This document shows positions 59,177 to 64,000 of a stretch of DNA of 64,000 nt, one piece after another; the stretch's first letter is position 1; each line of letters opens with the position of its first letter. The stretch lies in IMG/VR virus record IMGVR_UViG_3300046787_000316, positions 1 to 64,000 of that record; one strand, given 5' to 3'. Under the pieces are notes generated by a model that was given only the letters and a program-made list of their open reading frames with translations, was not told where the DNA came from and made no database searches. This DNA comes from a virus. Made by a program: the position numbers and the translations under genes.

Positions 59177-60928
59177 TTACTCTTTATCCAAATCTTCTGT
59201 TAAAATCCTTGTTTTATTACCTTTCATATCCTTAAATATTTCTTGATAATTGTTTCTTGGCTTATATTTTACAGAACCTTCTCTTTGTTTTAGAGTTTTA
59301 ATCCCCAATGGGTCACGCCCTTCCGGATGGTCATCTTTTCCATATCTAACCGGGTCTTTTGGTCTACCAACACCATCTTCTTCTAATTCGGATTTTAATC
59401 TATCCAATTCCTCTTCAACATTAGTCGGTCCTCCATCTACTCCCGTTTCTTTCGCCGGGTCTACACCTTGCGTTTCTATCGATGTTAATCTAAATGCTTG
59501 TTTGGTATCATCCAATACTTGCAATGTTAATTCATCTTGCTCATCTTTAGTCATCTTCATTACTGCTTCATACATCCATTCTTTGGAGAACATTTTAGTC
59601 GCTTGCATTTGTTGAATTAATCCTACCTTTGCAGTATATAATTCTACTTGCTCTTGCTCATAAATTTTCGATGGTATTGTAAGTTCAATTGAGAATTCCG
59701 TTAAACGGTCATCTTCAATCCCTTGTGCATATAAGTGAACAATTGCTATTTTGGTTAATTCTGAAATTAATACTCTCTGAACTCTCTCAATAGTCTTAGC
59801 GAATCGGATATCCATAGCTGCTAATGTAGCTTTACCATTTGTATCTTCTTCATACCCTAAATATGCTTTTGGAATTTTCAATGCCGCCATCAATTTACCT
59901 TTTAAGTAATTGATATCACCGGTCATATCGTATTCCATACCTTTTAATGTATCGATAGATGTCCCATTATCATTACCACGAACTGGCATATAGTAATCTT
60001 CGATTAGGTTTTGCATATTGTATTTCAAATTATACTCACCCGATTTTTCATCTATAAAAGGAACTTTCTTAGATGAATTGATAATTTTTTGCATGTAATT
60101 ATCAACTTCATTAGGTGGAATATTACCAACATCGATTTTAAAGATTCTCTTTTCAGGAGCTCTCATTACTCTGTGGATTAACATCGCATCTTCTAACAAC
60201 ATTAATTGTTTCCAAACTCTTCTACCACCTTCAATCATAGATTTTCCGTAAGGTAAGAAGTTTGAATCTGAATTTAAACGGAAGTGAGCTATTTCATAGT
60301 TTTCAAATTCCTTTTTATTTGTTTGAGGCGAACCACCATAAGGATTCATATATGGTGCGTAAATAAATTTAACTCTTTGTGGGTTTTCCGGGTCAAACCC
60401 TTCCACTCTACTCATTTCATAAGTAGATAATGGTAAAACGTTTACAATACCCAATCCTTCTGCCATTTCTAATTGTAAAAAGAAATCTCCGTATTTAACT
60501 AAGTTTCTTGTCCAAGGCCAAAGGTTAAATTCTACATTAAGAATATCGTAGAATAAGTTTTCTAAAATTTGTTTGATATTATCATCTGGGTGATGGATTT
60601 TAAGAACCGTACCCATTTCATTTCTTGCAGTACATTCATCGGCATAAACATCCAATGCGGATGCCATAATCGGGTCCATGTCCATTGAATCGTAATCTCT
60701 GAATAAATCTATACGAACTTGTTGGTATGCCATCGATGATTCAATACCACTATTTCCACCATATCCAAAATTACTTACTTTTAATCTTGCATATCTGTCT
60801 ATAAGATTGGTGGTCATATTTTGATACTCATCCGTATCGATTACCTTTACACCATTCTGTGTTTGTCTAACTATTGTGTTCGTTGAAAATAATTTCTGTA
60901 ACCTACCGAATACTGTTTTATCTGCCAT
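59177..60928 (-). CDS. 20: Portal protein (T4 gp20 homologue)
   Basis: A 583-residue portal, close to T4 gp20 (524). Landmarks: DPIMASALDVYADECTARNE, WPWTRNLVKYGDFFLQLEMA, LPYGKSMIEGGRRVWKQLML, EDAMLIHRVMRAPEKRIFKI and MAALKIPKAYLGYEEDTNGK. These are the conserved wing, stem and crown parts of the T4 portal family. Twelve copies form the DNA entry ring and the prohead initiator. The C-terminal 90 residues are charged and probably disordered. Confidence 0.95.
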   Translation of the reverse strand: MADKTVFGRLQKLFSTNTIVRQTQNGVKVIDTDEYQNMTTNLIDRYARLKVSNFGYGGNSGIESSMAYQQVRIDLFRDYDSMDMDPIMASALDVYADECTARNEMGTVLKIHHPDDNIKQILENLFYDILNVEFNLWPWTRNLVKYGDFFLQLEMAEGLGIVNVLPLSTYEMSRVEGFDPENPQRVKFIYAPYMNPYGGSPQTNKKEFENYEIAHFRLNSDSNFLPYGKSMIEGGRRVWKQLMLLEDAMLIHRVMRAPEKRIFKIDVGNIPPNEVDNYMQKIINSSKKVPFIDEKSGEYNLKYNMQNLIEDYYMPVRGNDNGTSIDTLKGMEYDMTGDINYLKGKLMAALKIPKAYLGYEEDTNGKATLAAMDIRFAKTIERVQRVLISELTKIAIVHLYAQGIEDDRLTEFSIELTIPSKIYEQEQVELYTAKVGLIQQMQATKMFSKEWMYEAVMKMTKDEQDELTLQVLDDTKQAFRLTSIETQGVDPAKETGVDGGPTNVEEELDRLKSELEEDGVGRPKDPVRYGKDDHPEGRDPLGIKTLKQREGSVKYKPRNNYQEIFKDMKGNKTRILTEDLDKE

Positions 60929-60982
60929 TTTAATTTATATATAATTTATAAAGATAAGTAAAATTTTTTACATTTCCAAATT

Positions 60983-61486
60983 TTACCATTTCCTACAAGA
61001 CCAGTATCTTGCTTTGTGTCTTGGACCTGGTTGGTCGCAATTATGTCTTGCTCTGAAACTTCTTCGTCTATCTGGGTTATTCTTTTTAATCTTAACTCCC
61101 TTTTGACCGAAGTTTACTTTTACAACATTACCCGATGGATTTTTTACATATACTTTGAACTTCTTAACATCGCCAGCCATTGGTTTGCCTAATTGGACAT
61201 TTCTACCTTGATATTCAGCTTCCTTTAAACATGCACATCCCTCGTTTAATGATTTATCATATCCTCGGATGAATGCGATGAAATCTTCCATATCTTCATC
61301 TTCGACATCATATTCTTCCGGCTCAACTAAACCATAATTTACATCATCATCCGAATCAATATCTTCTTTTACAGGTACACAATTAGGAACTTCTCTGCCA
61401 TCCTTATTTTTCATACCAATTTGTTGGTATCCTTTCCAACAAGGATTCTCATCTTCTTTTAATGGAATAAGATTTATTAGTTTCAT
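60983..61486 (-). CDS. Internal head / prohead core protein, 167 residues
   Basis: It starts MKLINLIPLKEDENPCWKGY, with NPCWKGYQQIGMK and VPNCVPVKE, then an acidic stretch (EPEEYDVEDEDMEDFIAFIR), and ends RRRSFRARHNCDQPGPRHKA, RYWSCRKW. Both end patterns recur in phage prohead core and protease-associated proteins. The Cys/His-containing tail could bind zinc. It lies between the terminase and portal genes, with a late nonamer 25 nt upstream of the ATG. Confidence 0.65.
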   Translation of the reverse strand: MKLINLIPLKEDENPCWKGYQQIGMKNKDGREVPNCVPVKEDIDSDDDVNYGLVEPEEYDVEDEDMEDFIAFIRGYDKSLNEGCACLKEAEYQGRNVQLGKPMAGDVKKFKVYVKNPSGNVVKVNFGQKGVKIKKNNPDRRRSFRARHNCDQPGPRHKARYWSCRKW

Positions 61487-61511
61487 TTTAATTTAATTTG
61501 TAGTTTCAACT

Positions 61512-61520
61512 TATAAATAT
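61512..61520 (-). promoter_or_regulatory. Late motif ATATTTATA
   Basis: Exact nonamer 25 nt before the ATG of the 167-residue protein. Confidence 0.6.
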
Positions 61521-61527
61521 ATAAAAA

Positions 61528-63135
61528 TTATTGAAGTAACCAAGTTAAGTTCTCAACTTCACCCTTACCTACCTCCATTTCGTATGGATTTCTGGAAAGA
61601 TATCCCGTTGATACAAATCCATCGTATTTATTTACTTGTGATGCGTTTAACATACTCTTAGTTAAATCAATTCCTTCTTGTCTTAATCTAAGTGCGGTAT
61701 TACGAACCCATAATCCAATAGCCAATGCCATCGTAAGGTCATCATTATATCCCTTCATAGCTTCAGCTCTACCACCACTCCAAATAAATGTAAACAATTC
61801 ATCTATTAATCGTTGTGAACGGATTATAATATCTTTATCATTCATATATGTATCCAATGCTGAAATAATAAGAGGACGGGTTTTAGATGTAGTGGAGAAT
61901 CCTGCAACCATTTGCTTTTCATCTCTGTAATACTTACTACTCATTTGTCTTTCAACATCGATATATTTTAAATCATTACTCATATAGAATAAGTTTGCAT
62001 AATTTCTATCAATTACTTGTTGAATACAAGCCCAACCTACGTTTGAGTTCTCAATTACTAAAAGTGCGTTATTATATTCAGTTGCCAATGCCGTTAAGAA
62101 ATTTCCAAAATCTTTAGTATCGATTTTACCTTTATATTCGGCAACTTGCGATGAATCCTCAATATCAATTACTTGGGCAGTGGAATAATCGGCTCCATCT
62201 CCCCTCGCAACGTCTGCGGATATCATATATTGTCTATTGTAGTTAGGATGTTCCCATACCCATAGATTGCCATCGAATCCTCTTTTTTCAACCGGGTCCA
62301 TTACATAGGTATCTTTATACCAAGTTAGTAATGCCGGGTCCATTACGGTATCTCCCGAACCAATAAAGTCACAATCACATTCCTGCGCTGCTCCTTTAAC
62401 TCCTAAGATACGAGTTTGTTCATCTCTCCATTTTTGGTCACGTTCAGGGTGAACAGTCCAGTGTAAATTAATACAATTGAATCCGTTTTGACCGGCTTCA
62501 CCTGCTACCCAAGTTTTATGAAAGAAGTTACCCACACCATTTGGTGTAGAAAGAATAATTGCCGAACCCCCAGTTGATAATGTAGATTGTGCTGATAACC
62601 AAATCTCATCAATATCTCTAATAAATGCTGCCTCATCCACTACCAACAATGATAATGCTTCCGAACGTCCTGCATCCGGAGATGATGCGATTGCTTTTAC
62701 TTGAGAACCATTTTTTAATTTAAGTGATAATTTGTTATCTTCTGCCGCTGCTGTACCACCATCTCTTAACCATACGGGTAAGAAATCGTGCATAACTCTA
62801 ACCTTTTCTACGAGGTTTTTAGCTACGGTTACTTTGGTTGCAATAACCAATGCGTTAAAATCTTCGTTGAAAATCATTTTCCAAAGAATAAATCCCGCCG
62901 ATAAGGTTGATAAACCTAATTGTCGAGATTTAAGAATGATATTAAATCGATTGTTTTTGAAGTCCGTTAAACAATCTTCCTGGAAAGGATAAAGGTGAAA
63001 GGGGATTTTCCCTCTCACCGGATGTTGAATAACACAATACTTTTTCATAAAGTAAATGGGGTCTAATGCACATTTACGATACTCTTCAGCGATTATTTCT
63101 TTTAGACTTTTCGTTGGTTTCCCTTGAACTGCCAT
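61528..63135 (-). CDS. 17: Terminase large subunit (T4 gp17 homologue)
   Basis: A 535-residue packaging motor. ATPase: Walker A KSRQLGLST (69-77), Walker B LLVVDEAAF with Asp167-Glu168, and the coupling motif ILSTPNG. Nuclease (RNase H-like): Asp308 in MISADVARGDGADYS, Glu362 in LLVIENSNVGW, and the Asp pair in YNDDLTMALA. Cuts and packages concatemeric DNA through the portal. Shorter than T4 gp17 (610). The upstream gene ends 1 base before it. A small terminase subunit is not recognised here. Confidence 0.96.
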   Translation of the reverse strand: MAVQGKPTKSLKEIIAEEYRKCALDPIYFMKKYCVIQHPVRGKIPFHLYPFQEDCLTDFKNNRFNIILKSRQLGLSTLSAGFILWKMIFNEDFNALVIATKVTVAKNLVEKVRVMHDFLPVWLRDGGTAAAEDNKLSLKLKNGSQVKAIASSPDAGRSEALSLLVVDEAAFIRDIDEIWLSAQSTLSTGGSAIILSTPNGVGNFFHKTWVAGEAGQNGFNCINLHWTVHPERDQKWRDEQTRILGVKGAAQECDCDFIGSGDTVMDPALLTWYKDTYVMDPVEKRGFDGNLWVWEHPNYNRQYMISADVARGDGADYSTAQVIDIEDSSQVAEYKGKIDTKDFGNFLTALATEYNNALLVIENSNVGWACIQQVIDRNYANLFYMSNDLKYIDVERQMSSKYYRDEKQMVAGFSTTSKTRPLIISALDTYMNDKDIIIRSQRLIDELFTFIWSGGRAEAMKGYNDDLTMALAIGLWVRNTALRLRQEGIDLTKSMLNASQVNKYDGFVSTGYLSRNPYEMEVGKGEVENLTWLLQ

Positions 63136-63136
63136 A

Positions 63137-63778
63137 TTATTTTTTTAGTTTAATCTTCCAATATACACCAGCTCCAATGAATGGTGTAAGTGAACCATTA
63201 GTACCATCGGTTACTTTGTTGGTAACACCAGCTCCTAATTGATAAAGTTTTTCACCCTTAGTTTTGATTATAATACCAGCTCCCATACTTGAGATTACAT
63301 CGGTTTTATTAAATCCACCATTGAATCCCCAATATACTTGAGTTTTAGGTAATTCTTTTACAATTGTAGTTTCTTTAATAGTTCTTTGTTTAACACTTGC
63401 ATTAAAAGTTCTAAATGCTATTTTATTTTGTGTAATAGTATCAGTTACGGCTACAGTTCCTAATGAATCTGGCAATACCAATACATCCTTATAAACATTT
63501 TTAGAATAATAGTTCTGTAAGATAGCGGTTGTATCTACTATTGTAGGGATAACAACTTCTTTAATTGTTTCGTGGTAAATATCTTCACCTTTTTTCGTTA
63601 CCACTTTGGTTTTGATTACATCAATGGTATCTACCGTGTGTTTGATAACTTCGTATTTTTTACCATCAATTCTGATAGTTCTTCCTGGCATATTTCCAAA
63701 TGGATTGAAAAATTCCATTAATACAATTACAATTAATACTGCAATTGCAATATTTTTTAAATTCAAATACTTTTTCAT
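63137..63778 (-). CDS. Membrane-anchored protein with beta-rich C-terminus, unknown
   Basis: A 213-residue protein. A basic start (KKYLNLKN) followed by the hydrophobic IAIAVLIVIVLMEFF forms a signal anchor. The middle has Thr/Val-rich repeats (VDTIDVIKTKVVTKKGEDIY), and the C-terminus (VYWGFNGGFNKTD, GAGIIIKTKGEKLYQLGAGV, PFIGAGVYWKIKLKK) alternates like outer-membrane beta strands. A role at the envelope, such as spanin-like lysis or a membrane change during infection, is a guess. It lies 1 base before the terminase. Confidence 0.55.
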   Translation of the reverse strand: MKKYLNLKNIAIAVLIVIVLMEFFNPFGNMPGRTIRIDGKKYEVIKHTVDTIDVIKTKVVTKKGEDIYHETIKEVVIPTIVDTTAILQNYYSKNVYKDVLVLPDSLGTVAVTDTITQNKIAFRTFNASVKQRTIKETTIVKELPKTQVYWGFNGGFNKTDVISSMGAGIIIKTKGEKLYQLGAGVTNKVTDGTNGSLTPFIGAGVYWKIKLKK

Positions 63779-63781
63779 AAT

Positions 63782-64000
63782 TTAATTTTTTATAAGTTCT
63801 GGATGATTTAATTCACGTAACTTATTTTCTAATGCCAACTTACGTTCTAACAATGCTTCGATTGCATCATAAGCTCCATCAATATCACTTTGGATATCTG
63901 CTTTTACTTTATCAATATCAATATCCCATTGCCAGTTTTGAGTAGTCCCATCTTCATTTAAAATTTGGATTTGCTGACTCACTCCTTTTAATGCTTCTTC
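63782..64000 (-). CDS. Coiled-coil protein, partial at the window edge
   Basis: The frame remains open from the stop at 63782 to the window end (73 codons). The visible part reads QIQILNEDGTTQNWQWDIDI followed by a helix AYDAIEALLERKLALENKLR. A GTG at 63982 could start it, but its AAGGAG-like sequence overlaps the GTG without spacing, and the codons before (EEALKG) look like protein, so the true start is probably outside the window. Position before the terminase is compatible with a small head or packaging protein. Confidence 0.45.
   Translation of the reverse strand, partial: EEALKGVSQQIQILNEDGTTQNWQWDIDIDKVKADIQSDIDGAYDAIEALLERKLALENKLRELNHPELIKN

Noticed and set aside
24440-61520. T4 late promoters (TATAAATA) driving plus-strand transcripts
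   Set aside because: The plus-strand match is real but no plus-strand genes exist downstream; the conserved position relative to minus-strand ATGs indicates that the reverse orientation is the relevant one.
1-64000. tRNA genes, CRISPR arrays, insertion sequences or attachment sites
   Set aside because: I saw no cloverleaf-like segment, regular spaced direct repeats, transposase or integrase; the gaps are too short for most of these and no non-coding gap exceeds about 225 bases.

Overview
The window is a stretch of a T4-like myovirus (tailed phage) genome, AT-rich, with every convincing gene on the minus strand. Terminase, portal, prohead protease, scaffold, major capsid protein, neck proteins, contractile sheath, tube, tape measure and baseplate proteins are all recognisable, as is a T4-type replication and recombination set (UvsX, gp32, gp41 and RNase H homologues). 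The host is probably a member of the Bacteroidota. Six promoters in the replication and accessory part match the -33 TTTG / -7 TAnnTTTG consensus of that phylum with 19-20 nt spacing, and Shine-Dalgarno sequences are mostly absent.

Layout in transcription order (high to low coordinates). 64000-61500: a coiled-coil protein, an anchored envelope-like protein and the large terminase. 61500-54800: portal, several small prohead or internal proteins, prohead protease and a Dps-like protein. 54570-51680: scaffold and major capsid protein, the only two genes checked that have clear Shine-Dalgarno sites. 51600-47340: neck and tail-completion proteins, three of which share a C-terminal domain. 47340-31430: seven fibre-type genes built from shared repeats (two ending in S74-type chaperone domains), a glycosyltransferase, and a LamG protein with an internal Hint (intein-like) domain. 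31360-20200: sheath, tube, hub-assembly protein, tape measure and baseplate. 20130-9820: PhyH-type dioxygenase, a family A DNA polymerase, a large late protein, small hypotheticals, gp32, UvsX, RNase H, GroES and gp41 helicase. 9720-5800: class I ribonucleotide reductase (NrdB, NrdA), an unknown protein and thioredoxin. 5800-1: an accessory block with a small HTH protein, two tandem Mom-like DNA-modification proteins, a DruA/DUF4338-like protein, a DUF262-HNH nuclease resembling GmrSD, and a glycosyltransferase cut by the window edge.

Two regulatory regimes are visible. The replication and accessory genes use host-type promoters. The virion genes are preceded, usually 17-52 nt upstream of the ATG, by an exact nonamer ATATTTATA (13 copies), which I infer to be the late promoter element. 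Seven intrinsic terminators separate single genes or short units.

The most interesting points are the accessory block, which could be a phage-borne DNA modification plus modification-dependent nuclease system; two probable frameshift fusions, one at a textbook A AAA AAG slippery site in an A11 run; the Hint domain in a virion-type protein; and a family A polymerase in a T4-type genome. All functional calls rest on motif recognition without database searches.
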